Both the position numbers and the translations under genes were made by a program. From assembly GCF_002930615.1 (NCBI RefSeq), contig NZ_PSNX01000008.1:62001-126000 (forward strand): a DNA stretch of 64,000 nucleotides, given 5' to 3'. This document shows positions 26,429 through 40,501 of the stretch, one piece after another. Numbering within the stretch: position 1 is the stretch's first letter; the number at the start of each line of letters is the position of its first letter. The notes under the pieces were generated by a model. The model worked only from the letters and a program-made list of their open reading frames with translations, made no database searches and was not told the origin of the DNA. The DNA is from Caldimonas caldifontis. GTDB taxonomy: Bacteria > Pseudomonadota > Gammaproteobacteria > Burkholderiales > Burkholderiaceae_C.

Positions 26429-26895
26429 GGTCGGGGCGCGTCGTCAGGACCTTCGGGGGCCGGGGGCGGCTCGGAGGGGACTTCGGGCGCGGCGTCGTCG
26501 CGCATGCGTCGCAGGGTGTCCAGGTCGGCGGCGAGTTCGCGCTTGAGCAGGGCAAACGACTGGTCGCCCTGCTGCATCAACCGTTGCACCTGCAGCACCA
26601 CCAGCGCCAGCGCCAGGCACAAGAGCAACGCCACACCAGCCGCTGCCGGGATGCGCCAGGCCGTGTCCCAGGCGGCGATGATCACCAGCACGCCAAGGAA
26701 GCTCACCGCCAGCCCACCCAGCCAGACGGCCGACAGGAGAGCCACGAGCAGCCGGGCCAGCCGGCGCTTCTCGTCCTCCCACTCCAGGCGGGCCAGGGCC
26801 ACCCGGTCGGCGGCGACCTCGGCGCCCAGCGCAACACCGCGGCGCAGCCGCTCGACCAGGGCGTCGATCTGGGGGGCGAGCAGCCGCGCCAGCAT
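26425..26895 (-). CDS. Phage-holin-superfamily inner membrane protein, YqjE-like
   Basis: A 156-residue protein with two adjacent membrane helices (LLVALLSAVWLGGLAVSFLGVLVI and a second around AAAGVALLLCLALALVVL), flanked by charged helices. This is the PF07332/YqjE architecture. Its role is unclear; E. coli YqjE and YqjD are stationary-phase membrane proteins. I chose ATG 26895 over an in-frame GTG 12 bases upstream. It follows the YqjD-like gene by 18 bp. Confidence 0.78.
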   Translation of the reverse strand: MLARLLAPQIDALVERLRRGVALGAEVAADRVALARLEWEDEKRRLARLLVALLSAVWLGGLAVSFLGVLVIIAAWDTAWRIPAAAGVALLLCLALALVVLQVQRLMQQGDQSFALLKRELAADLDTLRRMRDDAAPEVPSEPPPAPEGPDDAPRP

Positions 26896-26913
26896 GGAGC
26901 CGACCACCGGGCG

Positions 26914-27306
26914 TCAGCGGCGGGCGATCAGCACGCCCACCAGCAGCCCGGCCAGCGCGGCGATGCCGGCCACCTTCCAGGGCTCTTCGTGGGCATATTC
27001 GTCGGCCACCGCCGCCGTGTGGCGCACGCGTCGGCTGATGTCGTGAGACGCATCGGCCACGGCTTCGCTGGCGCGGTGGAAGGACTCCTGCAGCTTTTCC
27101 TTCAGCGCCCGCACCTCGGGCAGGTCCCGCACGGCCGGGTTGGACATCAGCTCGGCCAGATCAGCCTTCAGGTCGGCCCATTCGCGCTCCAGGGTGGTGG
27201 CGCTGTCCTGGGCGGCATGGCTCACCCCACGGGCCACCCGGCGGGCAGCCTGCCCGGTGCGTTCGGCGGCGGCAGCAGCAGCTTCGGTGGTGGAATTGAC
27301 AGACAT
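26914..27306 (-). CDS. DUF883/ElaB/YqjD-family protein
   Basis: A 130-residue protein: long amphipathic helix rich in Ala/Glu/Arg, then a C-terminal membrane anchor (WKVAGIAALAGLLVGVLIARR) starting with the family's typical EEPWKVAG. E. coli YqjD/ElaB bind ribosomes at the membrane in stationary phase. First gene of a three-gene unit; a good Shine-Dalgarno (AGGAGAA) precedes the ATG. Confidence 0.88.
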   Translation of the reverse strand: MSVNSTTEAAAAAAERTGQAARRVARGVSHAAQDSATTLEREWADLKADLAELMSNPAVRDLPEVRALKEKLQESFHRASEAVADASHDISRRVRHTAAVADEYAHEEPWKVAGIAALAGLLVGVLIARR

Positions 27307-27386
27307 GGCGTTCTCCTGTGGTCAGCAAAAGAGGCGACGACCCATTCTAGGCAGGGGCATCGGAAGCGGGTGAGGGTCGCAGCGGC

Positions 27387-27821
27387 TCATGGGGTCTTCC
27401 CTGGATGGTCGGGTTGACGCAGCGCATCCAGGGCCAGGGCCACGCGGTCGAATTCGTAGGACTTGTCGAAGAAGTGCTGCACCCCCAGGGCGGCGCAGCG
27501 TTGGCGCGCGGCCCGGGTCGCGGTGTTGGTCAGCACCATCGTCAATGGGCGGGGTTGCATCTGCTGCAGCACTTGCAGCACCCCGAAGCCGCTGCCCTCG
27601 CGCAGCTGCAGGTCCACCACCACGGCATCGAAACGGTGGTCCTGCAAGGCGGCCACGGCGGCCGCCTCGGTGTCGGCTTGAACGGTGACGAGGAAGCCCT
27701 CGCAGCTGTGCACCAGTTCGACCAGGCGCTCACGGATCAGGGCCGAATCCTCGATCACCAGCACCGCGCGCACGCGGGGCGGCGTGCGGGCGGCGCTGAA
27801 GGTGGAGGGCGTGGCATTCAT
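27387..27821 (-). CDS. Stand-alone response-regulator receiver domain
   Basis: A 144-residue CheY-like protein with no output domain. The acidic pocket is in VLVIEDSALIRERL (Glu24-Asp25), the phospho-acceptor is Asp70 (VVVDLQL), and Lys120 (HFFDKS) completes the site. It lies 76 bp after a NarL-type regulator on the same strand and beside a histidine kinase on the other, so it may share that kinase as phosphate sink or signal a protein partner. Confidence 0.85.
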   Translation of the reverse strand: MNATPSTFSAARTPPRVRAVLVIEDSALIRERLVELVHSCEGFLVTVQADTEAAAVAALQDHRFDAVVVDLQLREGSGFGVLQVLQQMQPRPLTMVLTNTATRAARQRCAALGVQHFFDKSYEFDRVALALDALRQPDHPGKTP

Positions 27822-27897
27822 GGTATGGGAAGCCTACCCTGGTGGACCGCGCACGTCTGTAGGCGCGGGCCTACGTGCCCACCCCAGGGCTGCCGGG

Positions 27898-28536
27898 CTA
27901 CTGGATCAGCCCGTTCTTGACGGCGTAGTAGGTGAGGTCGGCGTTGCTCGTGAGCTGCAGCTTGGTCAGCAGGCGTGCGCGGTAGGTGCTCACCGTCTTG
28001 ACGCTGATGAAGAGCTCGTCGGCAATCTGGGTGACCGACATGCCCGACGCGAGCTTGCACAGCACCTGGAACTCCCGCTCGGACAGGTCCTGGTGGGCAG
28101 GGCCCGCGCCGGGCTGGTCGAGGCGGTCGGCCATGAGGTCGGCCACGACCGGGCTGAGGTAGCGCCGGCCCTGCAGCACCACCCGGATGGCTCGCAGGAT
28201 TTCGTCGCTGTCGGCGTCCTTCTTCAGGTAGCCGTTGGCACCGGCGCGCAGCAGGTTGATCGCGTACTGCTCTTCCGGAAACGCGCTGACGATGAGCACC
28301 GGCACTTCGCCCAGGTGGTTGCGGATCAGCCGCAAGGTGTCCACGCCGGTGCGGTCGGGCAGCGAGATGTCCAGCAGCACCAGGTCCCAGGTGCCTTCGC
28401 GCAGCTGGGACAGGGCCTCGGCGCTGGTCGCGGCTTCGCCGCCGACGATGAGGTCGGGCTCGGCGTCGATCAGCTGCTTCAGGCCGGCGCGCACGATCTG
28501 GTGATCATCGGCCAGCAGGATGCGTTTGCGTTCCAT
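27898..28536 (-). CDS. NarL/FixJ-family response regulator
   Basis: A 212-residue two-domain regulator. The receiver has the acidic pair Asp10-Asp11 and phospho-site Asp56 (LLDISLP); the C-terminal LuxR-type helix-turn-helix spans about 148-205 (LSEREFQVLCKLASGMSVTQIADELFISVKTVSTYR). It is transcribed away from the kinase gene 282 bp upstream. The pair is a NarX/UhpB-like system of unknown signal. Confidence 0.92.
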   Translation of the reverse strand: MERKRILLADDHQIVRAGLKQLIDAEPDLIVGGEAATSAEALSQLREGTWDLVLLDISLPDRTGVDTLRLIRNHLGEVPVLIVSAFPEEQYAINLLRAGANGYLKKDADSDEILRAIRVVLQGRRYLSPVVADLMADRLDQPGAGPAHQDLSEREFQVLCKLASGMSVTQIADELFISVKTVSTYRARLLTKLQLTSNADLTYYAVKNGLIQ

Positions 28537-28636
28537 GCGCAGGGATGGGAGCGGGGGGCGCCCAGTCTGGCACAGGCCGGGCGGATTCGCCAAGTCGGAT
28601 TCCAGCATGCACACCTCGTTCAAAGCGGAGAGAAAG

Positions 28637-28662
28637 GGAGGGGCTGCCGGGGCAGCCCCTCC
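28637..28662. other. 26-bp near-perfect palindrome between divergent regulator and kinase genes
   Basis: GGAGGGGCTGCC is followed by two central bases and its exact complement, giving 12-bp arms. It lies 100 bp upstream of the response-regulator start and 157 bp upstream of the kinase start. No T-tract follows in the plus direction. It may be an operator for the regulator or a leader hairpin. Confidence 0.45.
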
Positions 28663-28818
28663 AAACACCACGGACATGAGCGGGGGGGAGGAGGAGGGAT
28701 CCGTGGCGACACGACAGGCTGGGTTCCAGCCGATGCCGATGGCGCCATGGTAGAAACGGCCCGGACCGCGCCTTGTCATCCACCCGGGTGGCCGGTCTGT
28801 CGGAATCCGCTGACACCT

Positions 28819-30318
28819 ATGAACCCTGCCCCCGAATCCTCCGCGTCCTGGTCCTTGCGCCGCCTCTGGCGTGAAGGCCTGCGCCGCCTGCGCCAGGCCC
28901 ATGAAGAGGTGGAGGCGGCGGCGGCCCGCTCCGGGCAGGTGCCCGCACGCCTGCTGCGCCGCCTTGCCCTGCTCAAGCTCGCGCTGCCGATGGTGCTGGC
29001 GCTGGGGGCGGGCATGCTGTGGGTCACGGAAAGTGGCTACGAGCGGCTGGAGCGCACCTATGCCGAGCTGAAGGGCTCGCGGGTGTTCTCGGCCAACCTC
29101 AACAGCCTGTCCTTTCTGGCCGCTCGCGCCGACGCCACGCAGGCGGAGTACCTGCTCACGCGCACGCCGGAAAGTCTTTCACATCACCGTTCCTCGTTGC
29201 AGCAGATCGTGGCGATGTACCAGCCTCTGGCCGACGTGGGTGCGCAGCGGGCCGACGCCGGTGATCTGGCGGTGGCCCTGCGCTACATCGAAGGCGAGAA
29301 GGAAGAACTGGCTCGCCTGGATGCGCTGGGGCCCTCGGCCACCGGGTCTGACATCGAGGCGGCGCTCAAGCCCAACCCCGTGTCGGACGGCAGCCTGCGC
29401 GAGGCGATCGGCCGCATGGTGTCGGGCGAGCGCGCGCTGCTGGAACGCGCCGAGGCCGAGGCCGCCAGCGAGATGCAGCGCCAGCGCTGGGTGTCGCTGG
29501 CCACCATCGCCGCGGGCATGCTGCTGCTCATCCTCCTTTTCCAGGCCTATCGCAGCGAGTTCGAGGACGAGCAGCGCATGGCCCAGCGACTGCAGGAAGA
29601 GCGCGACCGCCTGGAGCGTGCCGTGCGCAGCCGCACCCGGGAACTGTCCGAACTTGCCACCCACCTGCAGGAAGTGGCCGAACAGGAGAAGGCCCGCCTG
29701 GCACGCGAACTGCACGACGAGCTGGGCGCCATCCTCACGGCCAGCAAGATGGATGTGTCGATGGTCATGCGCAAGGGCCTTCAGCCGCCCGACGCCGCGC
29801 TGGAGGCCCTGCAGCGCGTGCAGGCCAACCTCGAACAAGGCGTGCAGATCAAGCGCCGGGTCATCGAGGGGCTGATGCCCTCGACCCTGAGTCACCTGGG
29901 GGTGGTGGCTGCGGTGGATGCACTGGCCGACGAGGTCGAGGCCCAGTCGGGTCTGCGCATCGAGCGCGACCTGCCAGAGTCCCTCACGCTCGATCGCGAG
30001 CGCAGCATCGCGGTCTTCCGTCTGGTCCAGGAAGCGCTGACCAATGTGCAGAAGCATGCGCGGGCCACCCAGGTCGATCTGGTGCTCGAAACCCGCGACG
30101 ACCGCTTGTGCCTGCGCCTGCGCGACAACGGCATCGGCCTGGACCCGACCAAGACCCGCAAGCTCAAGAGCCATGGCCTGCGCGGCATGAAGCACCGGGT
30201 GGACGCCTTTGGCGGCCGCTTCGAGATCGGCACCGCTCCCGGGGGCGGCACGGTGATGGCGGTGGAGATCCCGCTGACCGACCTGCCGGCCCCGGACGAC
30301 GAGGGCGAGGCCGCCTAG
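28819..30318 (+). CDS. Sensor histidine kinase, NarX/UhpB-like (HisKA_3)
   Basis: A 499-residue membrane kinase. The first membrane helix is at about 50-69, followed by a periplasmic four-helix-like region, a second helix at about 223-242, then a coiled coil and the HisKA_3 domain with phospho-acceptor His299 (ARELHDELG). The C-terminal ATPase has the N-box QEALTNVQKHA and G-boxes DNGIGLD and GLRGMKHRV. Partner is the divergent NarL-type regulator. Overlaps the convergent UbiH-like gene by 4 bp. Signal unknown. Confidence 0.92.
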   Translation: MNPAPESSASWSLRRLWREGLRRLRQAHEEVEAAAARSGQVPARLLRRLALLKLALPMVLALGAGMLWVTESGYERLERTYAELKGSRVFSANLNSLSFLAARADATQAEYLLTRTPESLSHHRSSLQQIVAMYQPLADVGAQRADAGDLAVALRYIEGEKEELARLDALGPSATGSDIEAALKPNPVSDGSLREAIGRMVSGERALLERAEAEAASEMQRQRWVSLATIAAGMLLLILLFQAYRSEFEDEQRMAQRLQEERDRLERAVRSRTRELSELATHLQEVAEQEKARLARELHDELGAILTASKMDVSMVMRKGLQPPDAALEALQRVQANLEQGVQIKRRVIEGLMPSTLSHLGVVAAVDALADEVEAQSGLRIERDLPESLTLDRERSIAVFRLVQEALTNVQKHARATQVDLVLETRDDRLCLRLRDNGIGLDPTKTRKLKSHGLRGMKHRVDAFGGRFEIGTAPGGGTVMAVEIPLTDLPAPDDEGEAA

Positions 30319-31484
30319 CGCCGCCCGAACATCATCTGCCTTGCCAGCAGTGATTTCGCGGGGGACAGCCGCTGCAGTGCGGCCAGCCCCAGCGCCCGGG
30401 CCGCGCTCAGGCCGGGCAGTTCCCAGGTGAAGCTGCGGGCCAGGAAATCGGTGACGGCAATCGTGCCCCAGCGGTCGGGCGCGCGATGCCATTCCACACG
30501 CCGCAAGGCCGTGTCCACATTGGCTTCGCGGCGCAGGCGGTCCACCAGTTCGAAGGCATCGCGCAGGCCGAGGTTCAGGCCCTGGCCGGCCACCGGGTGC
30601 AGGGTCTGGGCCGCGTTGCCGATGCGCACCGTGCGCCCGTCCACCAGGCTGCGTTCGGCATTGAGCCCCAGCGCGAAGTCCTTCAGCGGGCTGAGCGTCT
30701 CGATGCGGCCGGTCTCCGGGTGGATCAGGTGGTTGAGCACGGCGATGCGCTGCGTGTCGCTCAGTTCACGCACCGGGTCGTCGGCGCTGGGCACGCACCA
30801 CACCAGCGCGGCTTCCTCACCGCCCAGCGGCAGCAGCGCCACCGGGCCGTGGGCGGTGAAGCGTTCGTAGGCGGTGCCCGCCGGCAGGCCGCGCACGGTG
30901 GCCTGTCCCACCCAGGCCGTCTGGGCGTAGTCGTGGCTCAGGGCCTTGCGCGCCTGATCGGCGAACACGCCGCCTTCGGCCACCACGGCCAGGTCGAAGG
31001 CCTCGGCGATGTCGGCATCCAGTTCCACCCCGCCGGGCACGTTCTTCAGGGACCGCACCGGGGTGCCCAGTCGCAGCACCAGCCGTTGTGGTTCGGCCTC
31101 GCAGGCCGCCTGCCAGGCCTGCTGCAGCGGGGCCACCAGGCGACCGTAGCGCAGCACGGCGCCCAGCAGTGGCACGCCTTCATCCACGGCGTCGATCATC
31201 ACCTGCGGTTGCTGCCGCACGAACGGCAGCGGCTGCGCCTGCGACACGTGCACGTGGAGGATGGGCTGGGCGGCCGATGCCGGCCAGGCCTTCAGCCGCT
31301 GCAGCAGCTGCACGCTGCCCAGCGACAGCGCCAGCGTGCGCGGATCCCCGGACACGTCGCGCTCGGGTGGACGTGCGTCGAAGACGGTGATGCGGGCGCG
31401 GGGCAGTTCGCGCGCGGCGAGCAAGGCCAGTGCCAGCCCGCAGGGGCCGGCGCCAACCACGGCGATGTGCAGGTCAGCGGACAT
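30315..31484 (-). CDS. UbiH/UbiF/COQ6-family FAD monooxygenase
   Basis: A 389-residue flavin hydroxylase probably acting in ubiquinone biosynthesis. The FAD-binding motif GAGPCGLALALLA is at the N-terminus and the second FAD motif, GNAAQTLHPVAGQGLNLGLRD, near residue 290, contains the UbiH-family HPVAGQGLNLG signature. The middle DG-type motif is degenerate (LAVVAEGGVF). Which ring position it hydroxylates cannot be told. Divergent from the transposase-like gene. Confidence 0.88.
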   Translation of the reverse strand: MSADLHIAVVGAGPCGLALALLAARELPRARITVFDARPPERDVSGDPRTLALSLGSVQLLQRLKAWPASAAQPILHVHVSQAQPLPFVRQQPQVMIDAVDEGVPLLGAVLRYGRLVAPLQQAWQAACEAEPQRLVLRLGTPVRSLKNVPGGVELDADIAEAFDLAVVAEGGVFADQARKALSHDYAQTAWVGQATVRGLPAGTAYERFTAHGPVALLPLGGEEAALVWCVPSADDPVRELSDTQRIAVLNHLIHPETGRIETLSPLKDFALGLNAERSLVDGRTVRIGNAAQTLHPVAGQGLNLGLRDAFELVDRLRREANVDTALRRVEWHRAPDRWGTIAVTDFLARSFTWELPGLSAARALGLAALQRLSPAKSLLARQMMFGRR

Positions 31485-31520
31485 GGTGCAGCGTTTCTCG
31501 ACGGGCACAGCCCGGTGCGT

Positions 31521-31552
31521 CGATGATAGGCGTGGACGCGTCGATATCATCG
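31521..31552. promoter_or_regulatory. Inverted repeat with divergent TATCAT -10 elements
   Basis: CGATGATA (31521-31528) and TATCATCG (31545-31552) are perfect complements 16 bp apart. Each arm contains a TATCAT hexamer reading outwards, toward the monooxygenase and the transposase-like gene. It could be a pair of divergent promoters, an operator, or both. No convincing -35 boxes were seen. Confidence 0.35.
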
Positions 31553-31590
31553 GGAGCCCCATCCGCCGATCGGCCTTCAAGCCCCCCCTC

Positions 31591-32295
31591 ATGGCCCGAC
31601 TGCCCCGCCTCGTCCTGCCCGGCCTGCCCCACCATGTGATCCTGCGCGCCCACGCCGGCCAGCCGGTCTTCGGCGACGATGCCGACCACCGGGCCTATCT
31701 GGAGGCCCTGCGCGAGGCGGCGCACACCCATCACGTGGCTGTCCACGCCTATGCGCAGGTGCCCCGTGAGGTGCAGCTGCTGGTGGTGCCCGAGCAGGCC
31801 GAGGGGCTGGGCCGCATGATGCAGTCGATCGGGCGCCGGCACGGGGCCTGGTACAACCGGCGCCACCAGCGCAGCGGCAGCCTCTGGGACGGGCGCTACC
31901 GGGCTGCGGCGGTCGAGCCCGAATCTTGCTTCGTGGACCTGTGCCTCTACATCGAGGCACTGCCAGTGCGCCTGGGCCTGTGTGCCCGCCCGGTCGACTG
32001 GCCCTGGTCCAGCCTGGCTCACCACCTGGGCCGCGTGCGGGACCCGCTGCTGAGCGAGCACGCCGAACTCTGGCGCCTGGGCAACACGCCCTTCGACCGG
32101 GAGGCGGTGTACGCCCGGCGCACCGAGGAGGGGCTGCCGGCGGCCCGGGTGCACGAGATCGATCTCACCTCCGGCCGCGGCTGGGTCCTCGGCAGCCCGG
32201 CCTTCCTGGCCCAGATCGCGGCCGAGACCGAGCGACCCGTCCAACCCCGCCCCCGGGGGCGTCCGCGGCGCGACAGCCCCACCCCAAAAGATTGA
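31591..32295 (+). CDS. REP-associated tyrosine transposase (RAYT)-like protein, active site degenerate
   Basis: A 234-residue relative of IS200/TnpA-REP proteins: the opening MARLPRLVLPGLPHHVILR, the THHVAVHAYAQVP segment, and the C-terminal LYIEALPVR...DWPWSS are family landmarks. The metal-binding HUH motif, normally PNHVHLL, reads PREVQLL (residues 58-64), so both histidines are gone. The presumed nucleophile Tyr120 remains, but the following NPVR is ALPVR. Strand transfer by the normal route is unlikely; it may be domesticated or decaying. Its stop codon lies inside a REP-like repeat. Confidence 0.8.
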   Translation: MARLPRLVLPGLPHHVILRAHAGQPVFGDDADHRAYLEALREAAHTHHVAVHAYAQVPREVQLLVVPEQAEGLGRMMQSIGRRHGAWYNRRHQRSGSLWDGRYRAAAVEPESCFVDLCLYIEALPVRLGLCARPVDWPWSSLAHHLGRVRDPLLSEHAELWRLGNTPFDREAVYARRTEEGLPAARVHEIDLTSGRGWVLGSPAFLAQIAAETERPVQPRPRGRPRRDSPTPKD

Positions 32296-32353
32296 CCCCA
32301 TTTATTTTGATAGCCTGCCATAGACTCGTATAAATAGAGTCTGACCCCATTTA
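32294..32353. repeat. REP-like repeat unit next to the RAYT gene
   Basis: Two copies of GACCCCATTTA (32294-32304 and 32343-32353) lie 49 bp apart and flank a small hairpin, GACTC...GAGTC (32323-32341), in a low-GC patch. The composition differs sharply from the surroundings. Repeats of this look often accompany IS200/RAYT genes; whether it recurs in this genome cannot be seen from one window. Confidence 0.5.
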
Positions 32354-32422
32354 ATTGCGCTTGAAGTCCCTGGATGGCTGCAGTACCCTCGCGTTATCCC
32401 TAACGATGACCCGGAGTGCGCC

Positions 32423-37171
<4,749 letters not shown>

Positions 37172-37193
37172 GCCGCATCAGGAGTTCAAGAAC

Positions 37194-38660
37194 ATGGGAA
37201 AAGTCACTGGCTTTCTGGAATACGAGCGTCTCGAAGAAGGCTATGAGCCGGTCGAGAAGCGGCTGAAGACCTACAAGGAGTTCGTCATCGGCCTCAAGGA
37301 GGATGAGGCGAAGATCCAAGGCGCGCGCTGCATGGACTGCGGTACGCCGTTCTGCAACAACGGCTGCCCGGTCAACAACATCATCCCGGACTTCAACGAC
37401 CTCGTGTACCGCGGCGACTGGCGCAACGCCATCGAGGTGCTGCATTCCACCAACAACTTCCCGGAGTTCACGGGCCGCATCTGCCCCGCGCCTTGCGAGG
37501 CGGCCTGCACGCTGAACGTGAACGACGATCCGGTGGGCATCAAGTCCATCGAGCACGCCATCATCGACCGCGCCTGGATGGAAGGCTGGGTGCTGCCCCA
37601 GCCCCCGGCCCGCAAGACGGGCAAGAAGGTGGCCGTGGTCGGCTCCGGTCCGGCCGGCCTGGCGGCGGCTCAGCAGCTCGCGCGGGCCGGCCACGACGTG
37701 ACGGTGTTCGAGAAGAACGACCGTATCGGCGGCCTGCTGCGCTATGGCATCCCCGACTTCAAGATGGAGAAGTCGCACATCGACCGCCGCATCAAGCAGA
37801 TGGAGGCCGAGGGCGTCACCTTCCGCACCGGCGTGCTGGTGGGCAAGATGCCTGAGGGCTCCAAGGTCACCAACTGGGCCAAGGAGACCGTCAGCGCCGA
37901 GCAGTTGCGCAAGGACTTCGACGCGGTGCTGCTGGCCGGTGGCGCCGAGCAGTCGCGCGACCTGCCGGTGCCCGGTCGGGAACTGGCGGGCGTGCACTTC
38001 GCGATGGAGTTCCTGCCTCAGCAGAACAAGGTGGTGGCCGGCGACAAGCTCAAGGATCAGATCCGCGCCGATGGCAAGCACGTCATCGTGATCGGCGGCG
38101 GCGACACCGGCTCTGACTGTGTGGGGACGTCCAACCGCCATGGTGCGAAAAGCGTCACCCAGTTCGAGCTGATGCCCATGCCTCCTGAGCAAGAGGACAG
38201 GCCGCTGACCTGGCCGTACTGGCCCTACAAGCTGCGCACCTCCTCCAGCCACGAGGAAGGTTGCGTGCGCGAGTTCGCCATCGCCACCAAGGAGTTCATC
38301 GGCGAGAAGGGCCGGGTCACCGGCCTGAAGACCGTGCGCGTCGAGTGGAAGGACGGCAAGATGGTCGAGGTGCCGGGCACCGAACAGGTCATGAAGGCCG
38401 ACCTCGTGCTGCTGGCCATGGGCTTCGTGAGCCCGGTCGGCTCCGTGATCGAAGCCTTTGGCGTGGACAAGGACAACCGGGGCAACGCCAAGGCCAGCAC
38501 CGACCTCATCGGCGGCTACCGCACCAACGTGGACAAGGTGTTTGCTGCCGGCGACATGCGCCGTGGCCAGTCGCTCGTGGTCTGGGCGATCCGCGAAGGT
38601 CGCCAGGCCGCCCGTGCCGTGGATGAGTTCCTGATGGGTCACAGCGACCTGCCCCGCTGA
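37194..38660 (+). CDS. gltD: Glutamate synthase (NADPH) small subunit
   Basis: Electron-input subunit of glutamate synthase, 488 residues. The N-terminal ferredoxin-like region binds two 4Fe-4S clusters ([14 protein letters not shown] and [12 protein letters not shown]). FAD binds at [18 protein letters not shown] and NADPH at [15 protein letters not shown]; the closing FAD motif is [16 protein letters not shown]. The Shine-Dalgarno AGGAG lies in AGGAGTTCAAGAAC before the ATG. Operon with gltB. Confidence 0.97.
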   Translation: MGKVTGFLEYERLEEGYEPVEKRLKTYKEFVIGLKEDEAKIQGARCMDCGTPFCNNGCPVNNIIPDFNDLVYRGDWRNAIEVLHSTNNFPEFTGRICPAPCEAACTLNVNDDPVGIKSIEHAIIDRAWMEGWVLPQPPARKTGKKVAVVGSGPAGLAAAQQLARAGHDVTVFEKNDRIGGLLRYGIPDFKMEKSHIDRRIKQMEAEGVTFRTGVLVGKMPEGSKVTNWAKETVSAEQLRKDFDAVLLAGGAEQSRDLPVPGRELAGVHFAMEFLPQQNKVVAGDKLKDQIRADGKHVIVIGGGDTGSDCVGTSNRHGAKSVTQFELMPMPPEQEDRPLTWPYWPYKLRTSSSHEEGCVREFAIATKEFIGEKGRVTGLKTVRVEWKDGKMVEVPGTEQVMKADLVLLAMGFVSPVGSVIEAFGVDKDNRGNAKASTDLIGGYRTNVDKVFAAGDMRRGQSLVVWAIREGRQAARAVDEFLMGHSDLPR

Positions 38661-38667
38661 CGGCCCG

Positions 38668-38690
38668 GGCCGCCTTCGGGCGGCCTTTTT
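38668..38690 (+). terminator. Rho-independent terminator after gltBD
   Basis: GGCCGCC and GGCGGCC pair in a 7-bp stem with the stable loop TTCG, followed by TTTTT, 8 bp after the gltD stop. Confidence 0.92.
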
Positions 38691-38793
38691 CACGCGAATC
38701 CGTGGCGCGTGCGCCACAAAGACCCCCTGCCTGCGCAGGCCTGTCCCGGGCCGGCGGCCGGGGCGTTCCCGTGTTTTCCCCTATCATCCGTGA

Positions 38794-38822
38794 GCCGGTG
38801 CCTTGTCCCCACCGGCTTTTTT
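38794..38822 (+). terminator. Terminator-like hairpin directly in front of mlaF
   Basis: GCCGGTG pairs with CACCGGC across a 9-nt loop and is followed by TTTTTT, ending only 7 bp before the mlaF ATG. A TATCAT hexamer at 38782-38787 could be the -10 of a promoter whose transcript begins at this hairpin. It is either the end of an upstream short transcript or an attenuator for the mla operon. Confidence 0.6.
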
Positions 38823-38829
38823 GTCCCGG

Positions 38830-39669
38830 ATGCTGAATCACACCCTGGCCCCCATCCCCCACACCCCGCCGCTGGTCGAGCTGCGCGGGGTGAGCTTCGG
38901 CTATGGGGACCGCGTCATCATCGAAGACGTGAGCCTGACCGTGCCCCGGGGCAAGGTGGTGGCGCTCATGGGCACCTCCGGCGGCGGCAAGACCACCGTG
39001 CTGCGCCTCATCGGCGGGCAGGTCAAGCCGCAGAAGGGACAGGTGCTCTTCGACGGCGTGGACATCGCCGCGATGGACCGCACCGAGCTCTACGCCATCC
39101 GCCGGCGCATGGGCATGCTCTTCCAGTTCGGCGCGCTGTTCACCGACCTGTCGGTCTTTGACAACGTGGCCTTCCCTTTGCGCGAGCACACGCGCCTGAG
39201 CGAGGAGATGATCCGCGACCTCGTGCTGATGAAGCTCGACGCCGTGGGCCTGCGCGGTGCGCGCGACCTGATGCCCTCCCAGGTGTCCGGCGGCATGGCG
39301 CGGCGTGTGGCGCTGGCGCGGGCGATCGCGCTCGACCCCGATCTCATCATGTATGACGAGCCTTTTGCCGGGCTCGACCCGATCTCCATGGGCGTGGCGG
39401 CCCGCCTGATCCGCCAGCTCAACCAGGCCCTGGGCGTGACCAGCCTGGTGGTGTCGCACGACGTGGACGAGACCTTCCTGATTGCCGATCACGTGGTCTT
39501 CCTGGCCAACGGCCGCATCGCCGCCCAGGGCACGCCGGCCGAGATGCGGGCCACCGACGACCCCCTGGTGCGCCAGTTCGTCGATGCCGAAGGGGATGGC
39601 CCGGTGCGCTTCCATTACCCGGCCGCCGACGTGGCCGAGGATTTCCGCCTGCCCGGAGGCCGCCCATGA
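38830..39669 (+). CDS. mlaF: Mla phospholipid transport ATPase
   Basis: ATP-binding subunit of the MlaFEDB complex, which moves phospholipids between inner and outer membranes. Length 279 residues. Walker [10 protein letters not shown], the Mla-type ABC signature [13 protein letters not shown] and Walker [14 protein letters not shown] are all visible. The ATG follows a terminator-like hairpin; an in-frame TTG further upstream lies inside that hairpin and is rejected. Overlaps mlaE by 4 bp. First gene of mlaFEDACB. Confidence 0.94.
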   Translation: MLNHTLAPIPHTPPLVELRGVSFGYGDRVIIEDVSLTVPRGKVVALMGTSGGGKTTVLRLIGGQVKPQKGQVLFDGVDIAAMDRTELYAIRRRMGMLFQFGALFTDLSVFDNVAFPLREHTRLSEEMIRDLVLMKLDAVGLRGARDLMPSQVSGGMARRVALARAIALDPDLIMYDEPFAGLDPISMGVAARLIRQLNQALGVTSLVVSHDVDETFLIADHVVFLANGRIAAQGTPAEMRATDDPLVRQFVDAEGDGPVRFHYPAADVAEDFRLPGGRP

Positions 39670-40451
39670 TCGGCTGGCTGCACCCCGGGCGTGTGGGTCG
39701 GGCCGTGCGAGGCTTCCTCGCCGACCTGGGCCGCGCCGCACGCATGCTGGCGTACCTGTTCGCCCTGGGTGGCAAGGCCTTCGCCCGCCCGCGCCTGGTG
39801 GCCGACCAGTTGCACTTCCTGGGCAACTACTCGCTGGCCATCATCGCGGTGTCCGGCCTGTTCGTGGGTTTTGTGCTGGGCCTGCAGGGCTACTACATCC
39901 TGCAGCGCTACGGCTCGTCCGAGGCGCTCGGGCTGATGGTGGCGCTGTCGCTGGTGCGCGAGCTCGGCCCCGTGGTGACCGCCTTGCTTTTTGCAGGCCG
40001 CGCCGGCACCTCGCTCACCGCCGAGATCGGCCTGATGAAGGCCGGCGAGCAGCTCACCGCGATGGAGATGATGGCCGTCGATCCGGTGCAGCGCGTGCTG
40101 GCGCCGCGCTTCTGGGCCGGCATCATCGCGATGCCCCTGCTGGCCGCGGTGTTCAGCAGCGTGGGCATCATCGGTGGCTGGATCGTCGGCGTGGTGATGA
40201 TCGGCGTCGATGGCGGCGCCTTCTGGTCGCAGATGCAGGCCGGGGTGGACGTGTGGTCCGACGTCGGCAACGGCGTGATCAAGAGTTTCGTGTTTGGCGT
40301 GACGGTGAGCTTCATCGCCCTGTGGCAGGGCTTCGAGGCCAAGCCCACGCCCGAGGGCGTCTCGCGGGCGACCACCCGCACCGTGGTGGTGGCGTCGCTG
40401 GCGGTGCTGGGCCTGGACTTCATGCTCACCGCCTGGATGTTCTCGATCTGA
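39666..40451 (+). CDS. mlaE: Mla phospholipid transport permease
   Basis: Inner membrane subunit, 261 residues, with about five to six membrane helices and the MlaE-family motif region [29 protein letters not shown] near residues 99-127. Coupled to mlaF by overlap. The C-terminus ends in a hydrophobic helix ([12 protein letters not shown]). Confidence 0.95.
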   Translation: MIGWLHPGRVGRAVRGFLADLGRAARMLAYLFALGGKAFARPRLVADQLHFLGNYSLAIIAVSGLFVGFVLGLQGYYILQRYGSSEALGLMVALSLVRELGPVVTALLFAGRAGTSLTAEIGLMKAGEQLTAMEMMAVDPVQRVLAPRFWAGIIAMPLLAAVFSSVGIIGGWIVGVVMIGVDGGAFWSQMQAGVDVWSDVGNGVIKSFVFGVTVSFIALWQGFEAKPTPEGVSRATTRTVVVASLAVLGLDFMLTAWMFSI

Positions 40452-40501
40452 TGTGATGCTTGTTGAGCCGCGAACCCAGGTTCGTCGGCGGGAGTGGTGT
40501 G

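Noticed and set aside
32294-32353. A complete insertion sequence around the RAYT gene
   Set aside because: No terminal inverted repeats or target duplication; only a REP-like unit on one side was found.
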